A stretch of 64,000 nt of DNA, from the NCBI RefSeq assembly GCF_900113905.1, contig NZ_FORC01000002.1, positions 186,001-250,000 on the forward strand, read 5' to 3'. The notes under the pieces are model-generated. The model made no database searches and was not told the origin of the DNA. It saw only the letters and a program-made list of their open reading frames with translations. The position numbers and the translations under genes were made by a program. The number at the start of each line of letters is the position of its first letter. Within the stretch, counting starts at the first letter, position 1. Shown piece after piece: positions 1 through 6,806 of the stretch. The stretch comes from Phytopseudomonas argentinensis. GTDB lineage: Bacteria > Pseudomonadota > Gammaproteobacteria > Pseudomonadales > Pseudomonadaceae.

Positions 1-1
1 G

Positions 2-1114
2 GTGCTCGAGCTGTTCCATGGCCCGACCCTGGCGTTCAAGGATTTCGCCCTGCAGCTGCTCGGCCGCCTGCTCGATTACGTGCTGGCCAAGCGCAACGAG
101 CGCGTGGTGATCATGGGCGCCACCAGTGGTGATACCGGCTCGGCGGCCATCGAAGGCTGCAAGGCCTGCGACAACGTCGACATCTTCATCATGCATCCGC
201 ACAACCGGGTGTCCGAGGTGCAGCGCCGGCAGATGACCACCATCCTCGGCGACAACATCCATAACATCGCCATCGAGGGCAACTTCGACGACTGCCAGGA
301 GATGGTCAAGGCCAGCTTCGCCGATCAGGGCTTCCTCAAGGGCACGCGCCTGGTGGCGGTCAACTCGATCAACTGGGCGCGGATCATGGCTCAGATCGTC
401 TACTACTTCCATGCTGCCCTGCAGCTGGGCGGGCCGGCGCGTTCGGTGGCCTTCTCGGTGCCGACCGGCAACTTCGGCGACATCTTCGCCGGGTACCTGG
501 CGCGCAACATGGGCCTGCCGGTCAGCCAGCTGATCGTCGCTACCAACCGCAACGACATCCTGCACCGCTTCATGAGCGGCAATCAGTACGCCAAGGGCGA
601 CCTGTACCCGACCCTGTCGCCGTCCATGGACATCATGGTGTCGTCGAACTTCGAGCGCCTGCTGTTCGACCTGCACGGTCGCAACGGCCCGTCGATCGCC
701 GCGCTGATGACCGAGTTCCGCCAGACCGGCGGCTTCACCGTCGAAGACGACCGCTGGACCGAGGCACGCAAGTTGTTCGACTCGCTCGCCGTGAGCGATG
801 AGCAGACCTGCCAGACCATCGCCGAGGTGTATGCGGCTACCGGCGAGCTGCTCGACCCGCACACTGCCATCGGTGTACGGGCCGCGCGCGAGTGCCGGCG
901 CAGCCTGGCTGTACCGATGGTGGTGCTGGGCACCGCCCACCCGGTCAAGTTCCCGGAGGCCATCGAGAAGTCCGCCGTGAACCTGTCGCCAGCCCTGCCG
1001 GCGCACCTGGCCGATCTGTTCGAGCGTGACGAGCGCTGCACCGTGCTGGCCAATGACCTGGCCACCGTGCAGCAATTCGTTGCCGCGCACGGTAATCGCG
1101 GCAAGCCGCTGTAA
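2..1114 (+). CDS. thrC: Threonine synthase, 5'-truncated by the window edge
   Basis: PLP enzyme converting O-phosphohomoserine to threonine, the last step of threonine synthesis in the cytoplasm. The frame opens inside the conserved HGPTLAFKDF segment, whose lysine (13th codon shown) is the expected PLP Schiff-base residue. It continues through the GATSGDTGSA phosphate-binding loop and the SVPTGNFGD motif. About 370 residues are present against roughly 470 in the family, so about 100 N-terminal residues lie outside the window. The GTG at position 2 is an internal codon, not a start. In pseudomonads the gene usually follows hom. A clear intrinsic terminator follows 18 bases after the stop. Confidence 0.97.
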   Translation: MLELFHGPTLAFKDFALQLLGRLLDYVLAKRNERVVIMGATSGDTGSAAIEGCKACDNVDIFIMHPHNRVSEVQRRQMTTILGDNIHNIAIEGNFDDCQEMVKASFADQGFLKGTRLVAVNSINWARIMAQIVYYFHAALQLGGPARSVAFSVPTGNFGDIFAGYLARNMGLPVSQLIVATNRNDILHRFMSGNQYAKGDLYPTLSPSMDIMVSSNFERLLFDLHGRNGPSIAALMTEFRQTGGFTVEDDRWTEARKLFDSLAVSDEQTCQTIAEVYAATGELLDPHTAIGVRAARECRRSLAVPMVVLGTAHPVKFPEAIEKSAVNLSPALPAHLADLFERDERCTVLANDLATVQQFVAAHGNRGKPL

Positions 1115-1132
1115 ACGACAGGCTGCAACTTG

Positions 1133-1170
1133 AAAGGCCGGTCACCGAGAGGTGCCGGCCTTTTGTTTTT
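1133..1170 (+). terminator. Rho-independent terminator of thrC
   Basis: A GC-rich stem starts AAAGGCCGG and is closed by CCGGCCTTT around a GAGA loop, with CACC/GGTG completing the stem. It is followed by TTTTGTTTTT. It lies directly downstream of the thrC stop. Confidence 0.9.
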
Positions 1171-1200
1171 AAGGGGCGTCGTGGGCTGGTGCCGAGTCAC

Positions 1201-1262
1201 TTGTGGGAGCGGGCAGGGACGCCCGGTCCATGCCCGCGATTTCGCGCGCATGGCGCTCCGAC
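1201..1262. repeat. REP-like palindromic element
   Basis: The intergenic sequence contains GTGGGAGCGGGCA, a typical core of Pseudomonas repetitive extragenic palindromes. It is matched by inverted TGCCCGC about 15 bases on and by GGCGCTCC further on. It sits between the convergent ends of thrC and the endonuclease gene, the usual location for REPs. Only one copy is visible here, so its repeat status rests on resemblance to known REP sequences. Confidence 0.6.
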
Positions 1263-1296
1263 AAATAGCCGCTCTAATTTGTGGCCTTGTCGGGCT

Positions 1297-2019
1297 TTAC
1301 CGCGTATTGATCGCCGCCACCGGCGCCTGCCGGCAAAGCCGCTTGTCGAGCTGGCCGACGTAGGGGTTGCCCCAGCCCATAACGCAGCCGACCAGCTGGT
1401 TGCGCTGGCGCTCCCAGTGTTCGGCGGGGTAGGTCTTGTTCCAGGCATTGAACAGTTGGCGGTTCTGTTTCGACAGGCGCAGCTGGTAGCGATCGCTCAT
1501 GTACAGGTAGGTGCGGGCGATCATGCCGCGCACTTCCTTGCGCGGCATCACCTTGCGCGCCTTGAAGTCCACCACCGTGGGGCAGGCGCCATACTGACTG
1601 GGCTTTTGCGGCAGCCAGCCGAAGTCGTAGTTGCTGCGGTCGCCATTGACCTCGCCAATCGCCGGCACCAGGTTGTGCAGATCGGCTTCGGCGCGGCGGT
1701 AGACACTGTCGTTCTTGCTGCAGTTCTTGCGCCCGCCGTGCTGCCAGCATTGGCGTTGATGGCCGATCTGCCAGGCCGGGACGATATGCTCCCATTCGAT
1801 ACGCGCGGCGCGGTTGGCGTTCTTGCGTGGCGTGTAGCCGCAGCTTTTCAGGTCGACGCGGTTACCCTTGAAGCTGCAGCCGCAGTAGAACTCCACCGAC
1901 TGGCGCTCGTAGAGTGTCCAGCCGATCTTCTTGGCCTGGCTGAAACTTTGCGGTGGGGCGGCGAACAGCGACGAGCAGAGGGAGAGGCACAGCAGTGCGA
2001 GAAGGCTGCGAAGCGGCAT
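1297..2019 (-). CDS. endA: Endonuclease I, secreted DNase (EndA/Dns family)
   Basis: Periplasmic or secreted non-specific DNase, 240 residues. The N-terminus MPLRSLLALLCLSLCSSLFA is a Sec signal peptide, probably cut before APPQ. The mature part shows the beta-beta-alpha-metal nuclease signature: RIEWEHIVPA with the catalytic histidine, then ADLHNLVP and RSNYDFGW for metal binding. Eight cysteines outside the signal peptide fit the disulfide-rich E. coli/Vibrio EndA family, and the length is normal. It is transcribed toward thrC and away from the operon starting at 2284. Roles in the family are degrading extracellular DNA for nutrients or limiting incoming DNA. Confidence 0.92.
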   Translation of the reverse strand: MPLRSLLALLCLSLCSSLFAAPPQSFSQAKKIGWTLYERQSVEFYCGCSFKGNRVDLKSCGYTPRKNANRAARIEWEHIVPAWQIGHQRQCWQHGGRKNCSKNDSVYRRAEADLHNLVPAIGEVNGDRSNYDFGWLPQKPSQYGACPTVVDFKARKVMPRKEVRGMIARTYLYMSDRYQLRLSKQNRQLFNAWNKTYPAEHWERQRNQLVGCVMGWGNPYVGQLDKRLCRQAPVAAINTR

Positions 2020-2235
2020 GCGGCTTTCCTAAAAAGTGCCGCATCATACCGGCTCGCCGCGGTTTGCCAAGGCTGGCCCATTGATGGCGTCTATCTACGG
2101 GGCGAGCTGTCGCCACTGCGATGCAGTTGGCGGACAACTCTGCCGCTTCTCGTTAGAGTTCATGGGCTGGCCTCTGTCGTCAGCCCCTTCTGCGGTTCTG
2201 CAAAAAAGCGCTCAAACGATGTCTTTCATAAAATT

Positions 2236-2267
2236 ACATGTGATGTATTGAGTTATCACATGTGATG
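2236..2267. promoter_or_regulatory. Direct repeat ACATGTGATG x2, candidate operator
   Basis: The decamer ACATGTGATG occurs at 2236-2245 and again at 2258-2267, with starts 22 bp apart (two helical turns). The second copy lies in the palindrome ATCACATGTGAT. Both are just upstream of the first gene of the operon, the second copy ending 17 bases before its ATG. The spacing and symmetry suggest a protein-binding site controlling the operon; the DUF2170 protein itself, with its possible ribbon-helix-helix N-terminus, is one candidate binder (inference). Confidence 0.5.
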
Positions 2268-2283
2268 ATCTAGTCTGAGTTTC

Positions 2284-2898
2284 ATGGAAAACAAATCATC
2301 TGCGCACTACCAGCGTCTTTTCCGTCAGCGCCTGCGTGAGCAAGGGCTGGTGAAGAAGGAGGTGTGGATTCTGCCCGAGCATGCCCAGCGGCTCTCGGCG
2401 GTCGAAAGGAAACTGCGCCAGCCCCAGCCGGAGCTGGCTTCAATGGAGGAGGGGGTGAGCATGCCTCAGGTTTGGACTGCACAAACGTTGTTCGATGCGC
2501 TGTCGGCGACAGAGCCGTTTGCCGATGGCCGCGCGGCCGTCGAGCTGATCCAGGGTGCCGACGCCAGTCTGCACGTGACCATGAAGGAATACGGCGATCT
2601 GCCACTGTTCATCGCCGTGTTCGGCGACCAGATCGTGGTCGAGGCGTTGCTCTGGCCGGCCAGCGACGTGCGCGATACCGCCGCCTTCAACGAGGAAGTG
2701 CTGCGCAGCCACAAGCTGTTCCCACTGTCCTGCGTGGGGCTCGAAACCCTGCCTGACGGTCAGGCCTGTTACACCATGTTCGGTGCGCTCAGCGCCTCGT
2801 CGATCCTGCCTAATGTGGTGTTGGAGATCGAAACGCTGGCGGACAACGTCATCAAGGCCACCGAAGCCTACGAAGACTTTCTCAAGGCCAGTGCATAA
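2284..2898 (+). CDS. YjfI-family DUF2170 protein with N-terminal extension
   Basis: First gene of the 2284-13308 cluster, 204 residues. The C-terminal ~145 residues (from MPQVWTAQTLFDAL) match DUF2170, found as YjfI beside the PspA-like YjfJ in enterobacteria; its biochemical role is unknown. The first ~55 residues (RLREQGLVKKEVWILPEH then an amphipathic helix) resemble a ribbon-helix-helix DNA-binding unit, strand then helix, which would make this an autoregulator (inference). The ATG at 2284 has only a weak ribosome site. An in-frame ATG at 2461 is preceded by a strong GGAGGAGGGGG, so a shorter 145-residue form starting there is possible and both may be made. The stop overlaps the ribosome site of the next gene. 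Confidence 0.8.
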   Translation: MENKSSAHYQRLFRQRLREQGLVKKEVWILPEHAQRLSAVERKLRQPQPELASMEEGVSMPQVWTAQTLFDALSATEPFADGRAAVELIQGADASLHVTMKEYGDLPLFIAVFGDQIVVEALLWPASDVRDTAAFNEEVLRSHKLFPLSCVGLETLPDGQACYTMFGALSASSILPNVVLEIETLADNVIKATEAYEDFLKASA

Positions 2899-2910
2899 GG
2901 AGACATGCCC

Positions 2911-3606
2911 ATGAACGTGTGGAGCAAATTGCTGACGGCGCTGCGCGGCGGTGCCAATGAAATGGGTGAGGTGCTGGTCGATGGCCAGGCCCTGCGTATC
3001 CTCGATCAGGAAATCCGCGACGCCGATGCCGAGCTGCGCAAATCCAAGGAGGCACTGGCCGAGATCATGGCCAAGCAGAAACTGGCCGCCGAGCGCGCCA
3101 GCAAGTCTGCCGCCAAGATTGCCGAGTATGAGCAGTACGCGGTCAAGGCGCTGGAGACCGGCAAGGACGACCTGGCCGCCGAAGTGGCCGGCAAGATCGC
3201 CAACCTGGAGGTCGAGCTGGGCAGCGAGCGTGAGCAGGCCGACGCCTATGCGGCCAGCGTGGCCCAGCTGCGCGCGGCGGTCAGCCAGGCGGAAGCCAAT
3301 ATCAAGCGCCTGAAGCAGCAGGTCGATACCGTCAAGGCCACTGAAAGCGTGCAGAAGGCGCAGATGGCCGTGGCCCAGCGTTATGGCGGCTCCCAGGCCA
3401 AGCTGCACACCGCGGTCGAGTCGCTGGAGCGCATCAAGCAGCAGCAGGCCGAACGGGCGGCGAAGATGGAAGCGGCGGCCGAGCTGGCCGAGGCGTCCAA
3501 CCTCGAAGAATCGCTGGATGCCAAGCTGCGCGCTGCCGGTATCGTCGCCGACAAGAGCAGTGCCGACAGCGTGCTGGCGCGCCTCAAGGACAAGGCCAAG
3601 CCCTGA
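2911..3606 (+). CDS. PspA/IM30 (phage-shock) family protein, YjfJ-like
   Basis: Peripheral membrane protein of the ESCRT-III-like PspA/IM30 family, 231 residues, almost wholly helical coiled coil. The motif LRILDQEIRDADAELRKSKE near residue 30 is the characteristic PspA segment, followed by long Ala/Glu/Lys helices. Family members bind anionic lipid and stabilise damaged inner membrane. I chose ATG 2911 because AAGGAG (2897-2902) lies 8 bases before it; ATG 2905 is only 2 bases away. No pspF or pspBC is nearby, so this is the YjfJ-type paralogue rather than the classical phage-shock operon. It lies 12 bases after the DUF2170 gene. Confidence 0.9.
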   Translation: MNVWSKLLTALRGGANEMGEVLVDGQALRILDQEIRDADAELRKSKEALAEIMAKQKLAAERASKSAAKIAEYEQYAVKALETGKDDLAAEVAGKIANLEVELGSEREQADAYAASVAQLRAAVSQAEANIKRLKQQVDTVKATESVQKAQMAVAQRYGGSQAKLHTAVESLERIKQQQAERAAKMEAAAELAEASNLEESLDAKLRAAGIVADKSSADSVLARLKDKAKP

Positions 3607-3634
3607 CAGGGGCTGGCTACGATGCGTCATGAAT

Positions 3635-3656
3635 GGCGGAGCCAGCAGGCTCCGCC
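3635..3656 (+). promoter_or_regulatory. Intercistronic hairpin (perfect 9-bp stem)
   Basis: GGCGGAGCC and its exact complement GGCTCCGCC flank the loop AGCA in the gap between the PspA-like and YqiJ-like genes. No long U-tract follows (only AGGTTTT), so read-through is likely. It could act as a partial attenuator or a 3'-end stabiliser. Confidence 0.6.
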
Positions 3657-3678
3657 AGGTTTTCAGGGATAGGAAATC

Positions 3679-4305
3679 ATGGAAATCTTCCTGCAGGTCT
3701 CGCTGGCTTTTCCCACGGTCATCTTCAGCTTCCTGCTGTGCCTGGCGGTGGTGTACTGGGTCATCGTCGCGTTTGGCCTGATCGAGATCGATGTGCTCGA
3801 CGTCGAAGCCGATTCCGCACTGGAAGGCCCGGCGGCAGCGCTCCTGTCCAAACTCAAGCTGCGTGACATCCCGCTGACCCTGGTGCTGACGCTGCTGTCT
3901 TTCTTCGCCTGGTTCATCAGCTACTTCATCGACCTCTGGCTGCTCAGCCTGTTGCCGCTGGACTGGCTGCGTTATCCGCTGGGCGTGGTAATTGCCGTGC
4001 TGGCGTTGATGCTCGCCGTAGCGCCCACCCGCCTGCTGTGTGCGCCGCTGCGCCCGCTGTTTCTCAAGCTGGAAGTGACCAGCAGCAAGAGCGTACTCGG
4101 CCAGACCGCGGTGGTACGCAGCGGCCGGGTGACCGCCAGCCATGGCGAGGCCGTACTGGAAGACGGCGGTGCCGGGCTGATCCTGCGCGTGCGCGCCGAC
4201 GAGCAGCTGGGTTTCAAGCGCGGTGACCGTGTCGTTTTACTGGAATACCTGGAGGCGCAGCATGCCTACCGGGTGATAACCGAGGATGAGTTCCGCGGCA
4301 TCTGA
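3679..4305 (+). CDS. YqiJ-type inner-membrane protein with OB-fold (DUF1449)
   Basis: 208 residues. An N-terminal membrane segment (about 8-35), then two close hydrophobic segments (about 65-120), then a soluble C-terminal domain of about 75 residues rich in short strands (SKSVLGQTAVVRSGRVT...GDRVVLLEYL), as in NfeD/YqiJ OB-fold proteins. Family members are encoded next to flotillins and are thought to help them assemble at the membrane, as with E. coli YqiJ-YqiK. That pairing is repeated here, with the flotillin starting 38 bases on. There is no catalytic motif: this is the serine-protease-less NfeD-like type. Confidence 0.85.
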   Translation: MEIFLQVSLAFPTVIFSFLLCLAVVYWVIVAFGLIEIDVLDVEADSALEGPAAALLSKLKLRDIPLTLVLTLLSFFAWFISYFIDLWLLSLLPLDWLRYPLGVVIAVLALMLAVAPTRLLCAPLRPLFLKLEVTSSKSVLGQTAVVRSGRVTASHGEAVLEDGGAGLILRVRADEQLGFKRGDRVVLLEYLEAQHAYRVITEDEFRGI

Positions 4306-4343
4306 GCCAGCGGTTCCGTTTGTCTCAAAGGAGATTGAGTGCA

Positions 4344-6395
4344 ATGTACAACCTTCCCCCGTCGCTGATCCCCGTGCTGGTCGGGGTCGGCCTGGTCGTC
4401 CTGCTGATCGTCGGCCTGCTGGCGCTGTTCAAGGCCTTCTACATCAAGGTTCCCCAGGGCACCGCGCTGATCGTCAACGACATGTCGTCCACGCCCAAGG
4501 TGCATTTCACCGGTGCGCTGGTCTACCCGGTCATCCACCTCAAGGAGTTCATGAAGATCTCCCTGATCACCCTGGAGGTCGACCGCCGGGCCAAGGACGG
4601 GCTGATCTGCCGCGACAACATGCGCGCCGACATCACCGTGGCCTTCTACCTGCGCGTCAACGAGACCCAGGAAGACGTGCTCAAGGTGGCCAAGGCCATC
4701 GGCGTGGAGCGCGCTTCCGACCGTGCGGCGGTCAACGAACTGTTCAACGCCAAATTCTCCGAAGCCCTGAAGACCGTCGGCAAGCAGTTCGATTTCGTCC
4801 AGCTGTTCGAGAACCGCCAGGAGTTTCGCGACCGCATCGTCGAGGTGATCGGCAACGACCTCAATGGTTACGTGCTCGAAGACGTGGCCATCGACTACCT
4901 GGAGCAGACCTCCAAGGCTTCCCTGGATCCGAGCAACATCCTCGATGCCGAGGGTATCCGCAAGATCACCGAGCTGACCGCGGCGCAGAACGTCATCACC
5001 AATGACCTGGAGCGCAACGAGGAGCTGGCGATCAAGAAGAAGAACGTCGAAACCCGCGAGGCGACCCTGGCCCTCGAGCGCCAGCAGGCCGATGCCGAAG
5101 CTCGCCAGAAGCGTGAAGTGGAAACCATTCGCGCCCGCGAGGAAGCGGAAACCCTCAAGGTGCGCGAAGAGGAACGCCTCAAGGCCGAACAGGCGCGTAT
5201 CCAGACCCAGCAGGAGCTGGACATCCGCGCCGAGAATCACCAGCGCGAAGTGGAAGTGGCCCAGCAGAACCGCCAGCGCGCCGTGGTCATCGAAGTGGAG
5301 AAGGTCACCCGCGCCAAGGACCTAGAAGTGGTGGCTCGCGAGCGTGAAGTCGAGCTGCAGCGCATCGAGAAGGAAAAGGCGCTGGAAGAAGAGCGCAAGA
5401 ACATCGCCAGCGTGGTGCGCGAGCGCGTCGCGGTGGAGAAGACCGTGGCCCAGGAAGAAGAACGCATCAAGGAAGTGCGCGAAGTCTCCGAAGCCGAGCG
5501 CCTCAAGCAGGTCACCGTGCTCAATGCCCAGGCCGAAGCCGAGCAGGAGCTGGTGCGCCAGGTCAAGCAGGCCGAAGCCGACGAAACCCGTTCCAAGCAC
5601 AAGGCGGTGGAAATCAACAACCTCGCCCAGGCCGAACTGGAAGCCGCAGCCAAGAGCGCCGAGGCCAAGAAGAAGCTGGCCGAAGGTATCGAAGCCGAGC
5701 GCGCCGCGCCTGGCCTGGCCGATGCGCGGGTGCGTGAAGTCACCGCCGCGGCCAAGGAGAAGGAAGGTCTCGCCGAGGCCCGCGTGCAGGCTGAGCGCCT
5801 GATCGCCGAAGCCAAGGGCGAGCAGGAGAAGGGCCTGGCCCAGGCACGCGTGACCGAAGCGCAGGCCGCCGCCAAGGAAAAGGATGGCCTGGCCGATGCC
5901 AAGGTGCTGGAGGAAAAGCTCGGCGCCCAGGCGCGCGGCGAAGAGCAGCTTGGTGTGGCCAAGGCCAAGGCGACCCAGGATCTGGGTATGGCCGAGGCGC
6001 AGGTGCTGCTGGAGCGTCTGAACGCCGAGGCCGAAGGCCTGGGCAAGAAGTTCGGTGCCCTGGATGCGCTCAGCGACAACGCGCGCCAGCACGAAGAGTT
6101 CCGCATGCAGCTGGAGAAGAGCTTCGAGGAGGCCATGGCCGCCATCGCCGCCAACAAGGAAATCGCCAAGGATCAGGCCGAGGTGCTGGCCACCGCGCTG
6201 GCCAAGGCGAAGATCGAGATCGTCGGTGGCGAAGGCGACTTCTTCAACTCGTTCGCCAAGTCCCTGTCGGTGGGCAAGGCCATCGAAGGCGTGGTCGGCA
6301 AGAGCCCGGTGGTGCAGGACGTGCTCGCGCGTCTGCTGCAGGGCCGCGCCGCCGAGGCCAAGCCGGCTGCGGTGAGCGACAGCGACGCGGTGTAA
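4344..6395 (+). CDS. yqiK: Flotillin (YqiK/FloT-like) with extended coiled-coil tail
   Basis: 683 residues, clearly longer than E. coli YqiK (about 550). One N-terminal transmembrane segment (about 8-32) is followed by a Band7/SPFH domain (about 35-215), then a long Ala/Glu-rich flotillin coiled coil to about 590. GLA[DEQ]A[RK]V recurs between about 455 and 530 at 18-, 22- and 18-residue spacing, which suggests the tail grew by duplication. Flotillins organise membrane microdomains and fluidity. I chose ATG 4344 because AAGGAGA lies 9 bases upstream; the frame extends further upstream to a TTG without a ribosome site. Partner genes are YqiJ-like upstream and the 75-residue protein downstream. 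Confidence 0.92.
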   Translation: MYNLPPSLIPVLVGVGLVVLLIVGLLALFKAFYIKVPQGTALIVNDMSSTPKVHFTGALVYPVIHLKEFMKISLITLEVDRRAKDGLICRDNMRADITVAFYLRVNETQEDVLKVAKAIGVERASDRAAVNELFNAKFSEALKTVGKQFDFVQLFENRQEFRDRIVEVIGNDLNGYVLEDVAIDYLEQTSKASLDPSNILDAEGIRKITELTAAQNVITNDLERNEELAIKKKNVETREATLALERQQADAEARQKREVETIRAREEAETLKVREEERLKAEQARIQTQQELDIRAENHQREVEVAQQNRQRAVVIEVEKVTRAKDLEVVAREREVELQRIEKEKALEEERKNIASVVRERVAVEKTVAQEEERIKEVREVSEAERLKQVTVLNAQAEAEQELVRQVKQAEADETRSKHKAVEINNLAQAELEAAAKSAEAKKKLAEGIEAERAAPGLADARVREVTAAAKEKEGLAEARVQAERLIAEAKGEQEKGLAQARVTEAQAAAKEKDGLADAKVLEEKLGAQARGEEQLGVAKAKATQDLGMAEAQVLLERLNAEAEGLGKKFGALDALSDNARQHEEFRMQLEKSFEEAMAAIAANKEIAKDQAEVLATALAKAKIEIVGGEGDFFNSFAKSLSVGKAIEGVVGKSPVVQDVLARLLQGRAAEAKPAAVSDSDAV

Positions 6396-6405
6396 GCGAC
6401 GGTGC

Positions 6406-6434
6406 CAGGTGCCAGCCACGTCGGCTGGCGCCTG
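6406..6434 (+). promoter_or_regulatory. Intercistronic hairpin after the flotillin gene
   Basis: CAGGTGCCAGCC pairs with GGCTGGCGCCTG (one T-G wobble) around a 5-base loop. It lies 10 bases after the flotillin stop and has no U-tract. It may mark a processing or partial termination point within the operon. Confidence 0.55.
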
Positions 6435-6506
6435 TAATGCGATTCGGTGCGGGCCGCGCCCGCGCTTTCAGGCCATCAGGCCTGCCCCAACTACAAGGAA
6501 AGTGGC

Positions 6507-6734
6507 ATGTCGCAATCTAGAGATCACCTGGAAATGACCTTTCGCAGCATCCAGTGCTTTGCCGATGACGGCCGCCTGGACGCCGCCGAGCTGGGCTCGC
6601 TGCTGGATATCGCCGAGCGCGATGGCGTGATCGATGACGACGAGATCCGCGTGCTGACGCGCATCAAACCCGATGAGCTCGACCCCGCGATGCGCGAGAA
6701 ACTCGCCGAGATCGCCCGCAAGATCGGTGCCTGA
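6507..6734 (+). CDS. Small acidic helical protein of unknown function
   Basis: 75 residues, starting at ATG 6507 with AAGGAA 7 bases upstream. It is acidic, predicted all-helical and without a signal peptide or membrane segment. The segment DDGRLDAAELGSLLDIAERD followed by GVIDDDEIRVL looks like a pair of Asp-rich loops between helices. This recalls EF-hand or TerB-like helical repeats, but I cannot assign a family with confidence. Its position between the flotillin and the large ATPase suggests it works with them, for example as an adaptor (inference). Hairpins flank it on both sides. Confidence 0.8.
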   Translation: MSQSRDHLEMTFRSIQCFADDGRLDAAELGSLLDIAERDGVIDDDEIRVLTRIKPDELDPAMREKLAEIARKIGA

Positions 6735-6753
6735 GCACCGCCTCATTCGTGTC

Positions 6754-6774
6754 GGCCCCGTGCATGACGGGGCC
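6754..6774 (+). promoter_or_regulatory. Intercistronic hairpin before the ATPase gene
   Basis: GGCCCCG and CGGGGCC pair across a 7-base loop, followed by TTGCTT. It lies midway in the 72-base gap between the 75-residue protein and the giant ATPase gene. Confidence 0.55.
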
Positions 6775-6806
6775 TTGCTTGCAGACCGCGCAGATTCAGG
6801 AAGACC

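Noticed and set aside
1189..2265. 358-codon open frame on the plus strand
   Set aside because: Antisense to endA and running through the REP-like element; no homology.
2284..3606. Classical phage-shock (psp) operon
   Set aside because: No pspF, pspB or pspC nearby, and the neighbours (DUF2170, YqiJ, flotillin) place it in the YjfJ-type group.
2440..4143. 567-codon open frame on the minus strand
   Set aside because: Antisense to the DUF2170, PspA and YqiJ genes; its low-complexity Gln/Arg/His-rich translation is a product of GC-biased third positions, with no family match.
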